57,387 nucleotides of DNA from Pseudomonadota bacterium (GCA_028873535.1 JAGWIJ010000005.1:1-57387), one strand, 5' to 3'. Positions 34,974-45,425 are shown, numbered from the stretch's first letter. Notes: generated by a model from the letters alone, not told the origin. Numbers and translations are program-made.

Positions 34974-36782
34974 GTGAAACTCAGTATCGATTCGCCGGCT
35001 TTGGCTGCTCGACGCCAAAGCATCCAGAGTGCCTTGCCGCCCATCAACGTCCGCCGGCTGATTCGGAGTCGTGCCCTCCAGGCACACTTCCAGCCCATCG
35101 TGCAGTTGCGCGATGGCAAGGTTGTTGCGCACGAGAGCCTGATCCGAGGCCCCGAGGGTTCGGCCTTGCGCGCCCCCGATGCCCTGTTCGCGGCTGCCCG
35201 CAGTGAAGGTGTCGTCACAGCGCTTGAGGAGGCCTGCCTGCAGGAGGCCTTGCGTGGCTGGGACCAGCGCGGCCGGGAGTGTTGCCTGTTCGTCAATCTG
35301 AGCGCCGAGGCGATCCTGAAATCCACGAGTACCGGGTCTCTGGAAGGCATTCTCGGTGTCCAGAGTGCCTTGTCGGTTCCGTCGACCGCAGTGGTAATCG
35401 AGATCACGGAGCATGAACGCGTGTCCGATCTTGCTGCGCTTGTCGGCGCATCCAAGGCCCTGCGCGGCCTGGGTATCCGCTTCGCCCTGGACGATTTTGG
35501 TGACGGGCGTTCCAGCCTGCGCCTGTGGGCTGAACTTTTGCCGGAATTCGTGAAAATCGACAAGTATTTCGTCCGCGATGTGGATCAACACGCGTTCAAG
35601 GTCCAGACCTTGAACGGGATTACACGCTTCGCCGAGACCTTTGGCACCACCTTGCTCGCAGAAGGGATCGAGACCGACGCGGAACTGCGCATTGTGCGGG
35701 ACCTCGGCATCAAGCTGGGGCAGGGCTATTTCCTGGGCCGTCCACAACAGGAGCCGGCGCTGACCGTCCTGCCGGCGGCTGCCAGCGCGATTGCGAGTTC
35801 GCAGATCGCGGTACTGCCGGAGATGACACGCGCAGCCAACGCGGGCTTTGTGGTCGGTAACATCGCCATGCGGGTGCGTACGCTTGACCCCAGGATCTCG
35901 AACGACGCGGCGGCCGAGGTGTTTGCCGCAAATCCGGCGCTGCGTGCGCTTGCACTGGTAGACGGCGGCTTGCCTGTGGGCCTGCTCAATCGCCAAGTGT
36001 TCCACGACCGTTATGCGAGACCCTATTTCAAGGAACTGCATGGACGCAAGTCCTGCATGTTGTATGCAAATTCGACGCCGTTGCTGCTCGACGAAAACAC
36101 CAGTGTCGATGAATTGATGGTGGTGTTGACATCGTCGGACCAACGCTATTTGAGCGAGGGCTTCATCATCACCGCGGCTGGACGTTACCTCGGCCTCGGC
36201 ACCGGTGAGCAGTTGGTCCGGGCCGTCACGGAAGTGCGCATGGAAGCGGCGCGCCACGCCAACCCGTTGACCTTCCTGCCGGGAAACATCCCGATCAGCG
36301 AGCACATCACCCGGCTGCTGAATGCAAGGACCGAGTTCGTTGCGTGCTATTGCGACCTGAACGACTTCAAGCCCTACAACGACCACTATGGCTATTGGCG
36401 CGGGGACGCCATGATCCGCCTGCTGGCCAGCACCCTGGCAGGCCGCTGCGATCAGCGCAGGGACTTCATTGGACATGTTGGCGGGGACGACTTCGTTGTG
36501 CTGTTCCAGAGTCAGGACTGGCTTGAGCGTTGTGAGCAAACCTTGACCGACTTCAATGCGGCTGCACGCAGCCTGTTCGATGAGGTGGCGCTGGCGCGTG
36601 GCGGCATCGAGGCGGAGGATCGTCACGGCGTCAATCGCTTCTTTCCGCTGACGACCCTGTCGATCGGCGCAGTGCCAGTCCGACCGGACCAGTTTCAGAA
36701 TGCGGAGGATGTCGCTTCGGCGGCTGCGTCCGCCAAGCACAAGGCCAAGGTGTCGAAGCTCGGCCTGGCCGTGGAAGGCTGA
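34974..36782 (+). CDS. EAL-CBS-GGDEF cyclic di-GMP signalling protein
   Basis: 602 residues in an unusual order: EAL phosphodiesterase first (about 25-260), a CBS-pair region (about 275-410), then GGDEF (about 425-595). The EAL catalytic set is largely kept: ESLIR in place of EALxR, FVNLS, EITEHE, LDDFGDG, KIDKYF, LAEGIET and QGYFLGRP. The CBS part contains VDELMVVL and ALVDGGLPVGLLNR. The GGDEF site reads HVGGDDFVVLF with CDLNDFKPYNDHYG. It could break down and make c-di-GMP under nucleotide control. GTG 34974 is chosen for GAGGG at 34963-34967; a TTG at 34791 adds unsupported residues. A regulator remnant follows in the same frame after the stop. Confidence 0.9.
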   Translation: MKLSIDSPALAARRQSIQSALPPINVRRLIRSRALQAHFQPIVQLRDGKVVAHESLIRGPEGSALRAPDALFAAARSEGVVTALEEACLQEALRGWDQRGRECCLFVNLSAEAILKSTSTGSLEGILGVQSALSVPSTAVVIEITEHERVSDLAALVGASKALRGLGIRFALDDFGDGRSSLRLWAELLPEFVKIDKYFVRDVDQHAFKVQTLNGITRFAETFGTTLLAEGIETDAELRIVRDLGIKLGQGYFLGRPQQEPALTVLPAAASAIASSQIAVLPEMTRAANAGFVVGNIAMRVRTLDPRISNDAAAEVFAANPALRALALVDGGLPVGLLNRQVFHDRYARPYFKELHGRKSCMLYANSTPLLLDENTSVDELMVVLTSSDQRYLSEGFIITAAGRYLGLGTGEQLVRAVTEVRMEAARHANPLTFLPGNIPISEHITRLLNARTEFVACYCDLNDFKPYNDHYGYWRGDAMIRLLASTLAGRCDQRRDFIGHVGGDDFVVLFQSQDWLERCEQTLTDFNAAARSLFDEVALARGGIEAEDRHGVNRFFPLTTLSIGAVPVRPDQFQNAEDVASAAASAKHKAKVSKLGLAVEG

Positions 36783-36911
36783 AGCAGCGCGCGGCGCGCA
36801 CCGGTCGGTGAGAGCACGGTCAAGGTGCATCGCCACAACATCATGGCCAAAATGGAAGTCGCGTCGCTGCCCGAACTCACGCTGGCACTCAAGCTGCTCG
36901 GCAAGCTCTAA
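36783..36911 (+). pseudogene. C-terminal remnant of a LuxR/FixJ-type response regulator
   Basis: Directly after the TGA of the EAL-CBS-GGDEF gene the same frame reads VGESTVKVHRHNIMAKM then VASLPELTLALKLLGKL and a TAA stop. This is the second half of a LuxR-type helix-turn-helix as found at the end of FixJ/NarL response regulators. The receiver domain and the first helices are missing and no start codon precedes it, so it is a relic. Confidence 0.75.
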
Positions 36912-36971
36912 GCTGTTTGCGGCCCGGCAACCTCGGTATGATCGGCGCCACCCTTCCGATCACCCGAGCGC

Positions 36972-37601
36972 ATGAGTACCCAATCGCGGCCGGCCGATGT
37001 GCCACTGCTCCAGGTCGAAGCCCTGGCGTGCGACCACGGCGGACCATTCGACTTCAGCCTCCAGCGTGGCGAATGCGTCGCCATCGTGGGGCGCTCCGGC
37101 AGCGGCAAGAGCGTGTTGTTGCGCATGATCGCCGACCTCGATCCGCATCAGGGCGAGGTCTGGCTGGATGGACGCGCGCGCTCGACCTGGCCGGCGCCGG
37201 CGTGGCGCCGCCAAGTCGTCTTCCAGGCCGCGGAACCCTTCTGGTGGACGCGCACCGCCAGGCAGCACTTCAGCAGCGCGGACCTGTCGCTGGTCGAATC
37301 GCTGCTGCCTGAACTCGGCTTGGCTCCGGCCTTGCTCGATGCCGAGGTCACGCGGCTGTCGACCGGCGAACGCCTGCGCATGGCCCTGGTGCGTTCGCTG
37401 GCCTGCCGGCCGCGCGTGCTGCTGCTCGATGAACCGACTGCCGCACTGGACCAGGCCGCGACCTTGGCGCTGGAAGCGCTGCTGGCGGCGCGCATGCAGG
37501 CGGGACTGTCGGTGCTGCTCGTGACCCATTCGCGCGAACAGGCCGCGCGCGTCGGGCATCGTCTGCTGGAGGTCCGCGACCAGCGGATCCATGCCGCATG
37601 A
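36972..37601 (+). CDS. fetA: iron efflux ABC transporter ATP-binding protein FetA
   Basis: 209-residue short ABC ATPase. Walker A GRSGSGKSVLL, signature region LSTGERLRMALVRSLA (a Thr-Gly variant of LSGGE), Walker B VLLLDEPTAALD, and LVTHSREQAARV. The WWTRTARQHF stretch in the Q-loop region is typical of the FetA/YbbL group. FetAB exports iron in E. coli and aids resistance to oxidative stress. The stop overlaps the permease start in ATGA. Confidence 0.85.
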   Translation: MSTQSRPADVPLLQVEALACDHGGPFDFSLQRGECVAIVGRSGSGKSVLLRMIADLDPHQGEVWLDGRARSTWPAPAWRRQVVFQAAEPFWWTRTARQHFSSADLSLVESLLPELGLAPALLDAEVTRLSTGERLRMALVRSLACRPRVLLLDEPTAALDQAATLALEALLAARMQAGLSVLLVTHSREQAARVGHRLLEVRDQRIHAA

Positions 37602-38395
37602 ATCCCATCCATCTTGGCGAAGCGGATCTGCTGGTGGGCGCGCTGCTGGTGCTGCTGAGTGCCGGTGCCTCATTCGCGCTGAACCTGGGTGTGCACCAGC
37701 AGTTGCTGTGGGCGGCCGGGCGCATGGTGGCGCAGCTGCTGCTGGTGGGGCTGGCGCTGCGCCTGGTGTTCCGGGCGGCATCACCGCCGGCCACCTTCGC
37801 CATCATCGTGCTGATGATCGGCGCGGCTGCGCGCGAAGTGGCCGCGCGCCCGGTGGAGCGTCTGCGCGGATGGGCACATTATCGCATCGGCGCCGCAGTG
37901 GTGGCGGCTGCGAGCGTCGCGACGGTCGCGCTGGCGCTGTTGACGGCGATCCGGCCCTCACCCTGGTACGACCCGCGCTATGCGATCCCGCTGATGGGCA
38001 TCGTGCTCGGCAGCGTGCTCAATTCCGCGAGCCTCGCACTCGATTCCTTTTTCGGTGGACTGGTTTCCGGTCGTGCCGGCATCGAGGCGCGCCTCGCGCT
38101 GGGAGCGAGCTGCAACGAGGCGCTCGCCGACCTGATCCGGCTCTCGATCCGGCGTGGACTGATCCCGCTGATCAACCAGATGTCGGCCGCTGGCATCATC
38201 ACGCTGCCGGGGATCATGACCGGTCAGATGCTGGCCGGCATGGACCCCGTCGAAGCCGTGAAATACCAGATCATGCTGCTGTTCCTGCTGACCGGGGCCG
38301 GTGCCATGGCGGCATCCGGCGCGGTCTGGCTGGCCGCGCGGTCGGTCACCGACGAGCGCCAGCGCCTGCGTCTCGACAGGCTGGCGCCGCGCTGA
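37598..38395 (+). CDS. fetB: iron efflux ABC transporter permease FetB
   Basis: 265-residue permease of the UPF0014 (YbbM/FetB) family with about seven membrane spans. Family motifs: ADLLVGALLVLLSAGASFAL, IIVLMIGAAAREVAARP, IPLMGIVLGSVLNSASLALD, EARLALGASCNEA, IPLINQMSAAGIITLPGIMT (in two overlapping pieces) and GQMLAGMDPVEAVKYQI. With FetA it forms a two-gene operon (4-base overlap). The gene ends convergent with the chemoreceptor. Confidence 0.9.
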   Translation: MNPIHLGEADLLVGALLVLLSAGASFALNLGVHQQLLWAAGRMVAQLLLVGLALRLVFRAASPPATFAIIVLMIGAAAREVAARPVERLRGWAHYRIGAAVVAAASVATVALALLTAIRPSPWYDPRYAIPLMGIVLGSVLNSASLALDSFFGGLVSGRAGIEARLALGASCNEALADLIRLSIRRGLIPLINQMSAAGIITLPGIMTGQMLAGMDPVEAVKYQIMLLFLLTGAGAMAASGAVWLAARSVTDERQRLRLDRLAPR

Positions 38396-38413
38396 GGCGG
38401 CGCCCCGCCGGCG

Positions 38414-39931
38414 TCAGGCGGCGACCTTGAAGCGCGCTGCCGCCACCGCGAGCTGCGCGATCACCGCTTCGATCTCGCGGATCTCGTGACTGACGCCCGC
38501 CACGCCGCCACGCGTGTTTTCGGTCATGGTCGAAATGTTCTGCACGTGCTGCGCGATCTGCTCGGCCGCGGAGTTCTGTTCAGCCAGGGCATGCGAGATC
38601 TCCTGCACGCTGCTGCTGACGCGCACCGCGCTCTCGGTGATGGTGCCGATCACGTCGGCTGCCGTGGCGGCCTGCTTCGAGCCGTGATCGACACGCTCGA
38701 TGGCGTGGTCCATGCCGCTGATCACATCGCCCTGGGTCTGTTTCATCGCGCCCATCATGCCGGCGATCTCGGTGGTCGCCGAAGAGGTGCGTTCGGCGAG
38801 CTTGCGGACCTCGTCGGCGACGACGGCAAAGCCGCGGCCCAGCTCGCCGGCGCGCGCCGCCTCGATCGAGGCATTGAGTGCCAGCAGATTGGTCTGGGCG
38901 GCAATTTCCTTGATCAGCTGCACCACCGCGATCGCGCCTTCCGAATGACGCGCCATGGCATCGGCACGCGAGGACAGGGCGTGGATCGCGACCGAGATCT
39001 GTTCCATGTCGCGCGCCGTCGAGGTGACGATGTCGGCGCCTTCGCTCGCCCGGTTCTGCGAATGGCCCGCCAGCTCATGCGCATCGCTGGCCGAGGCCGT
39101 GATCGAGTTGATGGAAACAGTGAGTTCCTCGGTGGCGGCAGCCACCGCATGCACCGAGCTGACGTTGGCGGTCGAGCTGTTCTCGATCTGGTCGGCCGAG
39201 CCGGTCAGGTTGCGGATGATGTCCTGCAGCCGGTGGGCGCAGCTGGCAATGTCGCCCAGCGTGGCCGACAGTTCCTGTTGCATCTGGTCGACCTGCCGCA
39301 GCATCGGGCTGGCGGCCAGTTCCTGCGGGTCGAAGCGGTAGCCCAGGTGGCCGGCGGCAAGCTCGGCCGCGAAATCGGCGACGCGCAGCGTGCCACGCAT
39401 CAAGCCTTCGATGCTGTGCGCGATCCAGACCAGGACGATGGTCTCGAACACTACGAATGCCGCATGGACGCTGACCTGCCAGAGTCCGCTGACGTTGGGG
39501 AACACCCACACGCCCAGCGATGCGCGCTGCAGCAAGTAGAAACTCAGATGGTGCACGGCGATCACCGCGGCACCCGTGACGATGGGGCGCCAGTCGGCAT
39601 ACAGCACGGTGAAGGCGAGCAGCACGAACACCGAGAAATGCGCTTCGGCGATGCCCTGGGTCTGCTGGATGTGGACCGCGGCCAGGATCATCAACGCCGA
39701 GGACAGGGTCATGCGCGTGGACAGGCTGCCCGGCGCGCTGACCACCATCAGCGCCGAAACCGCCATGGCAGGGGCGCCGATCAGCAGGCAGGCGGCCCAG
39801 CCGCCATAGGCGATCGCCAGCACGATGCTGGCCAGGAAGGCCGTGCCCAGGACCGCCAGAACGATGCGGTCTGCCTGTTGCCGGTAGTCCTGCAGGCGGT
39901 TGTTCGATTGGGAGGTGCGCGAATCATGCAT
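38414..39931 (-). CDS. methyl-accepting chemotaxis protein with six-span membrane sensor
   Basis: 505-residue chemoreceptor. The N-terminal part (residues about 22-180) has roughly six hydrophobic spans in place of a periplasmic ligand domain, and contains histidine-bearing segments [11 protein letters not shown] and [11 protein letters not shown]. The C-terminal signalling domain has the conserved tip [21 protein letters not shown] (in overlapping pieces) [18 protein letters not shown] for CheA/CheW contact. A membrane-embedded sensor suggests that it monitors membrane or redox state, which is inference. A possible small membrane protein gene lies just upstream on the same strand. Confidence 0.92.
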   Translation of the reverse strand: MHDSRTSQSNNRLQDYRQQADRIVLAVLGTAFLASIVLAIAYGGWAACLLIGAPAMAVSALMVVSAPGSLSTRMTLSSALMILAAVHIQQTQGIAEAHFSVFVLLAFTVLYADWRPIVTGAAVIAVHHLSFYLLQRASLGVWVFPNVSGLWQVSVHAAFVVFETIVLVWIAHSIEGLMRGTLRVADFAAELAAGHLGYRFDPQELAASPMLRQVDQMQQELSATLGDIASCAHRLQDIIRNLTGSADQIENSSTANVSSVHAVAAATEELTVSINSITASASDAHELAGHSQNRASEGADIVTSTARDMEQISVAIHALSSRADAMARHSEGAIAVVQLIKEIAAQTNLLALNASIEAARAGELGRGFAVVADEVRKLAERTSSATTEIAGMMGAMKQTQGDVISGMDHAIERVDHGSKQAATAADVIGTITESAVRVSSSVQEISHALAEQNSAAEQIAQHVQNISTMTENTRGGVAGVSHEIREIEAVIAQLAVAAARFKVAA

Positions 39932-39952
39932 GGCGGAATCCTTGATGTCAGC

Positions 39953-40138
39953 TCAAGGCAATGAGCACAGCACCGTGGCCAGCAGACCGTGCTCCGGGCT
40001 GGTGAACCACAGCGCCACCATCGTCCAGACCATCCATGCGCCCAGCAGGACTGGTCGCCAGGACGCGCGGCGCAGCTGGTGGATTGGACGGAAACCGTCC
40101 TCGGCAAGGCTGCCTGTGGCGGGAGAGTGCATGCTCAT
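39953..40138 (-). CDS. possible small single-span membrane protein
   Basis: A 61-residue frame from ATG 40138 beginning MSMHSPATGSLAEDGF. It has one strong hydrophobic span (PVLLGAWMVWTMVALWF) and ends SPEHGLLATVLCSLP. It lies 21 bases upstream of the chemoreceptor on the same strand. No family is recognised and the ribosome binding site is weak; a GTG at 40159 would lengthen it by seven residues. It may be a real small protein co-transcribed with the receptor. Confidence 0.4.
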   Translation of the reverse strand: MSMHSPATGSLAEDGFRPIHQLRRASWRPVLLGAWMVWTMVALWFTSPEHGLLATVLCSLP

Positions 40139-40200
40139 GGTGTGTATTACGGCAGGCACGACGCTGACTTGAACCTGACATGAGTGTCGGCGCGTGATTG

Positions 40201-41088
40201 CTAGGCCTTGGGCGGACGCAGCGCGTCAATGACCAGGGCCAGTGCGGGCGAGGCGTTGCGACTGGCGTAGTACAGGTGGTAGCCGGGAAAAGTCGGCGCC
40301 CAGTCGTCGAGTACCGAGACCAGGCGGCCGGCCGCCAGATGTTCTGCGACGGCATTGTCGGGAAGCCACGCCAGGCCGTGGCCCGCCAGGGCAGCTGTGA
40401 CGATCATGTCGCTGGAATTGAACACCAGCCGTCCCGTGACATGGACGTGGACGCCCTTGCCGCGCCGCTTGAATTCCCAGGGCAGCAGCCCGCCGTGGGA
40501 TGCCAGCCGCAGCCCGAGGCAGTCGTGCAGGGTGAGGTCCTGCGGCGTGCGGGGTCGCGCGCGATGCTCGAAATACTGCGGACTCCCCACCACGGCCAGA
40601 CGCATGTCCGGCGCCAGGCGCACGGCAACCATGTCCCGCGCGACATCGCCACCCAGGCGCACGCCGATGTCGAAGCGCTCGGCCACGATGTCGATGAAGC
40701 GGTTGTCGCTGCTGATCTCGATCCTGATGTCCGGGAAAGCGGGCAGCCAGGGGAGCAGCCTGGGCCATATCAGCGTGTGCACGGCGTTTTCGCTGGCCGT
40801 GATGCGAACAGTGCCGGCCGGCTTTGCGCGCAGCTCGCGCAGGATCTCCAGTTCGGCCTCGATGTCCGCAAAGCGCGGACCCGCGGTGAGGTAGAGCCGC
40901 TCTCCGGCCTCCGTCGTCGATACGCTGCGCGTGGTGCGGTTGAGCAGCTTGAGGTCGAGCCGACGCTCCAGTGCGCGCACTGTCTGGCTGAGTGCTGACT
41001 GGCTGACGCCCAGCTGCGCGGCGGCGCGCGTGAAACTGCCTGCCCGCACGACGGCGGCAAATGCCGCCAGATCATCGAATCGCGGCAT
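40201..41088 (-). CDS. LysR-family transcriptional regulator
   Basis: 295 residues. The helix-turn-helix is at residues 2-60: DLAAFAAVVRAGSFTRAAAQ, then LGVSQSALSQTVRALERRL, and NRTTRSVSTTEAG; the effector domain runs from about 90 with VRITASENAVHTLIWPRL. It belongs to the branch often placed beside aldo-keto reductases and NADPH-linked enzymes. It diverges from the aldo-keto reductase gene with 108 bases between starts; the AT-richer centre of that gap (41096-41150) probably holds its binding sites. Confidence 0.92.
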   Translation of the reverse strand: MPRFDDLAAFAAVVRAGSFTRAAAQLGVSQSALSQTVRALERRLDLKLLNRTTRSVSTTEAGERLYLTAGPRFADIEAELEILRELRAKPAGTVRITASENAVHTLIWPRLLPWLPAFPDIRIEISSDNRFIDIVAERFDIGVRLGGDVARDMVAVRLAPDMRLAVVGSPQYFEHRARPRTPQDLTLHDCLGLRLASHGGLLPWEFKRRGKGVHVHVTGRLVFNSSDMIVTAALAGHGLAWLPDNAVAEHLAAGRLVSVLDDWAPTFPGYHLYYASRNASPALALVIDALRPPKA

Positions 41089-41154
41089 TCATTAGCTCAA
41101 CTTATGACAACATATCGTTTCTGCAGTCTATTCATTCGTGCGGCCATTGCATAG

Positions 41155-42195
<1,041 letters not shown>

Positions 42196-42203
42196 AGCGG
42201 CGC

Positions 42204-42221
42204 GCCGGCCGCGCGGCCGGC
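42204..42221. repeat. inverted repeat between convergent genes
   Basis: GCCGGCC and GGCCGGC form a perfect 7-base stem around GCGC, between the aldo-keto reductase stop and the cytochrome stop. It may slow transcription from both sides, but there is no T-run, so it is not a clear intrinsic terminator. Confidence 0.45.
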
Positions 42222-42231
42222 ACTGCAGGAT

Positions 42232-42804
42232 TCAATACAGCGTTGCGATGTAGTTGGCGATGTTTTCCATGTCCTCATCGCTCAGCGTCTTGGAGACGCT
42301 GGCCATGTTGCCCGCGTCGTTGGTGCGGTTACGCGACTTGAAGTCGTGCAGTTGCTTGATCACGTACTGCGGGTGCTGACCGGCCACCTTGGGGATCTCG
42401 TTGGAGCCGGAGAATTCCCCCTGGTGGCACATCGAGCACAGCGTTTCGTCGGCTTTCTGCTTGCCGAGCGCGGCCTTGACGGGGTCGGGCTTGAAATCCG
42501 TCGCGCGCGGCTTCTGGGCGGCAAAGTATTCACCGAATGCGAGCATGTCCTGCTTGCTCATCGGTGCGGCCATGGCCGTCATGAATTCGTTCTTGCGACG
42601 GCCTTCCTTGAAGTCGCGCAGTTCGATGTAGATGTAGCGGGCACTTTGCCCCGCCAGGATCGGGAAGTTGCCGTCGGTGGAGTTCCCCTTTGGGCCATGG
42701 CAGGCTTCGCAGGTCTTCACTTTGGCGTCGATATCGTCGTCGGCGTGCGCAGGCAGGCTGGCCAGAAGCACGGCGGCGACGGTCAATGCGAAAAGCCGTT
42801 CCAA
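42232..42804 (-). CDS. diheme cytochrome c4-type protein
   Basis: 190-residue periplasmic cytochrome. Signal peptide MERLFALTVAAVLLASLP through AHAD, then two cytochrome c domains with CEACH and CSMCH heme motifs and axial-Met candidates (MTAMAAPM; NMASV). It lies 58 bases downstream of the PQQ dehydrogenase gene on the same strand and is its probable electron acceptor, passing electrons on to a terminal oxidase. Confidence 0.92.
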   Translation of the reverse strand: MERLFALTVAAVLLASLPAHADDDIDAKVKTCEACHGPKGNSTDGNFPILAGQSARYIYIELRDFKEGRRKNEFMTAMAAPMSKQDMLAFGEYFAAQKPRATDFKPDPVKAALGKQKADETLCSMCHQGEFSGSNEIPKVAGQHPQYVIKQLHDFKSRNRTNDAGNMASVSKTLSDEDMENIANYIATLY

Positions 42805-42862
42805 TCATCTCTCCAAAAACGATCCGGGGCTCCCGCAGGAGCCCCGGCCACGCCACGTGAAC

Positions 42863-44575
42863 TCAGTTCAGGGCGAACACGAACACACTGTTGCCGCGCT
42901 TGAAGTCGAGCTGGGTGTTGCCACCTGCCGCCACCGCGATGTACTGCTTGCCCTTGACGGTGTAGGTCACCGCCGGGGCATTCACGCCGGCACCGCACTG
43001 GAACTGCCACAACACCTTGCCGGACTTGGCGTGATAGGCCTTGAAGCTGCCATTGCCTTCGCCGGCGAACACCAGGTCACCGGCCGTGGCGAGCGCGCCG
43101 CCCATCATGGGTTCATCGGTGGGCTGCTGCCACAGGATCTTGCCGGTGTTGTAGTCGACGGCGGTGACATTGCCGGTCTGCTTGCCGCCGGGAATCGTCT
43201 TGAACGCACCACCGAGCCAGAGCTTGCCGCCAGGGTAATCGGCCGCTTCGACGTGGTAGGTCATGGGTTGCAGCAGATTGACCGCGTAGGCGGCCGAATG
43301 CCCCGGATGGACCGCCATCGGCGACCATTCGACACCACCGTTGGCGCCCAGTTCCATGCGCTCGCCGGTGGGGCTAGGCAGGCTCCAGACGCCGTCCTGC
43401 GGCACCATGGGCGCCGAATGGCGGATCAGGTGGCCGTCGCGGCGGTCGTGAACGTAGATGAAGCCCGTCTTGCCGCCGTGGATCACGCCCGGCACGGTCT
43501 TGCCATGCTCGTCCTTGACATCCACCAGCACGGGCGGGCTCACTGCGTCGAGATCCCACACGTCATGCGCCACATACTGGTAGTGCCAGCGATATTCGCC
43601 GGTGTTGAGGTCGATGGCGACCAGCGAATCGGTGTACAGGTTGTCGCCGGGACGCTTGGCGCCATAGAGGTCTGGCGAAGGATTGCCAACCGTGAAGAAC
43701 ACCAGGCCCGCCTTGCGGTCGATGGCCGGGGTCATCCACACGCCGCCCCCGAGGGTCTGGTAGAAGGAGGCATCGCGCCCGAGTTCGGCTTTTTCCGCGG
43801 CGATGTCGCGGTGCATGTCGCGGCCGACCGCATCCTTGGTCGCCCAGACACCCTCGTGGCCCTTTTCCGGGATGGTGTAGAAGGTCCAGACCAGCTTGCC
43901 GCTGCTGGCGTCAAAGGCTTTCACGAAACCGCGGATGCCGTACTCGCCGCCATTGGTTCCGATCAGCACTTTGCCGTCGGCCACCACCGGGGCCATGGTC
44001 TCGCTGTAGCCCTTGTCGGGATCGGCAATCTCGGTCTCCCACAACTGCTTGCCGCTCTTCGCATCCAGCGCCACCAGCTTGGCATCCAGCGTGCCAATGA
44101 ACACGCGGTCGCCGCTGACTGCGACGCCGCGGTTGTTCGGGCCGCAGCAATAGGTTGCCACCGGGCCAAGCTTCTGCTTGTAGTGCCAGAGCTCCTTGCC
44201 GGTGGTCGCATCCAGGGCGTAGACATGGTCAAACGAGGTGGTGATGTACATCACGCCGTTGACGACGACCGGGGCGGTCTCCATGGATTCGACCACGGCG
44301 GTCTGAAACACGAAGGCAGGCTTGAGCTTTGACACGTTGCCGGTGTTGATCTGCCTGGCCTGGGAATAGCGGGTGTTGGCATAGTTGCCGTTGACGTGCA
44401 GGTTGTTCTTCACGTCGCTGGCGGCATTGTCGAGCATGCGCTGGTCGACGCTGATGTTGGCGCCGATGGCCTGATCGGCTGCCGCGGACGCGCCGGTGAT
44501 CTCATCGGCGGCCATGGCGGAAATCGCCATCAGCACGCAGGCGGCCAGGGTGCATTGTTGGATGTGTTTATTCAT
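42863..44575 (-). CDS. PQQ-dependent alcohol dehydrogenase, probable lanthanide type
   Basis: 570-residue periplasmic quinoprotein. A signal peptide ends near AISAMAAD. The eight-bladed propeller shows repeats such as [14 protein letters not shown] and [14 protein letters not shown]. The vicinal disulfide C143-C144 (TYCCGPNN) that contacts PQQ is present. At the catalytic site the motif HDVWDLD gives D341-L342-D343; the extra Asp two positions after the catalytic one is the feature of lanthanide-dependent XoxF/ExaF/PedH enzymes, while calcium enzymes have Ala, Ser or Thr. There is no C-terminal cytochrome domain; a cytochrome c4 gene follows. Substrate unknown. Confidence 0.9.
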   Translation of the reverse strand: MNKHIQQCTLAACVLMAISAMAADEITGASAAADQAIGANISVDQRMLDNAASDVKNNLHVNGNYANTRYSQARQINTGNVSKLKPAFVFQTAVVESMETAPVVVNGVMYITTSFDHVYALDATTGKELWHYKQKLGPVATYCCGPNNRGVAVSGDRVFIGTLDAKLVALDAKSGKQLWETEIADPDKGYSETMAPVVADGKVLIGTNGGEYGIRGFVKAFDASSGKLVWTFYTIPEKGHEGVWATKDAVGRDMHRDIAAEKAELGRDASFYQTLGGGVWMTPAIDRKAGLVFFTVGNPSPDLYGAKRPGDNLYTDSLVAIDLNTGEYRWHYQYVAHDVWDLDAVSPPVLVDVKDEHGKTVPGVIHGGKTGFIYVHDRRDGHLIRHSAPMVPQDGVWSLPSPTGERMELGANGGVEWSPMAVHPGHSAAYAVNLLQPMTYHVEAADYPGGKLWLGGAFKTIPGGKQTGNVTAVDYNTGKILWQQPTDEPMMGGALATAGDLVFAGEGNGSFKAYHAKSGKVLWQFQCGAGVNAPAVTYTVKGKQYIAVAAGGNTQLDFKRGNSVFVFALN

Positions 44576-44607
44576 GGATACTCCTCTGTGGCGTTCCCAA
44601 ACGTTGT

Positions 44608-44634
44608 CCCGGGCGCCTGGCGTGGTCGCCCGGG
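44608..44634 (-). repeat. inverted repeat in the PQQ dehydrogenase leader
   Basis: CCCGGGCG (44608-44615) and CGCCCGGG (44627-44634) pair perfectly around an 11-base loop, about 30 bases upstream of the dehydrogenase start codon on the minus strand. It lies in the divergent region shared with the ankyrin gene and could be a leader structure or a binding site. Confidence 0.4.
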
Positions 44635-44774
44635 TTGCTCACTCCAGTGCGGGAATCCGGTGCCCCTGAAGGTGCCCGCAGCCCTTTGTTGTGGTGCCAT
44701 GGAAACACGAAGTCCCGGAACCTGTCCATACTGCAACTGCGTTTCATTCCGAATCCGCCGATCCTGACATAACC

Positions 44775-45425
44775 ATGAATAAACAGTGTATTGCGTTGAT
44801 GTTGCTGATATTGTCCGGAATGCCGTCGTCACGCGCGCTCGCTCAGGAAATCAACCTCAACGCGCGCTTGGTGATGGCGGCGCGGCACGATGACCTGGCG
44901 CGCGTGAGCGCGCTGGTGGCCGAGGGCGGCAAGGTCGATTCGCGCACGCGAAGCGGAGATACGCCGCTCAACCTGGCGGCCGCCCGGGGCAATCTGGCCA
45001 TGGCGCGCCTGCTGCTCGATCATGGCGCACAGGCCGACCTGGCCAACACTGCCGAGGTCACGCCACTGATGTCGGCAGCCTTCGCCGGTCAGGCCGCGAT
45101 CGCGAGTCTGCTCATCGAAAGGGGCGCCAATGCAAGTGCGCTCGACCGGCTGGGCAAATCCGCCATGGTCTACGCTGCCGGCAACGGTCACGCCGATGTA
45201 GCCCGGGTGCTGCTGGATGCCGGCGTGCCCGTCGACCAGCGCTACCACAACGAATTGACGGCACTGATGTGGGCGGCCGGCGCCGGCCACACCGAGGTGG
45301 TGCGCCTGCTGCTGGACCGCCATGCCGACACCGGCCTGCGCGACAACCGCGGCATGACGGCGGCGGACATCGCGCGCGCGCAGGGCCAGACCGAGGCGCT
45401 GGCGGTGCTGTCCGTCGCGCGCTGA
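44775..45425 (+). CDS. exported ankyrin-repeat protein
   Basis: 216-residue protein with a signal peptide (CIALMLLILSGMPSSRALAQ) followed by about five ankyrin repeats, for example RSGDTPLNLAAARGNLAMAR, EVTPLMSAAFAGQAAIAS, GKSAMVYAAGNGHADVARVL and ELTALMWAAGAGHTEVVRLL. Ankyrin repeats mediate protein contacts. It is divergent from a PQQ dehydrogenase and could be a periplasmic partner of that system, which is inference. ATG 44775 begins the signal peptide; the in-frame extension from 44691 is unsupported. Confidence 0.88.
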   Translation: MNKQCIALMLLILSGMPSSRALAQEINLNARLVMAARHDDLARVSALVAEGGKVDSRTRSGDTPLNLAAARGNLAMARLLLDHGAQADLANTAEVTPLMSAAFAGQAAIASLLIERGANASALDRLGKSAMVYAAGNGHADVARVLLDAGVPVDQRYHNELTALMWAAGAGHTEVVRLLLDRHADTGLRDNRGMTAADIARAQGQTEALAVLSVAR

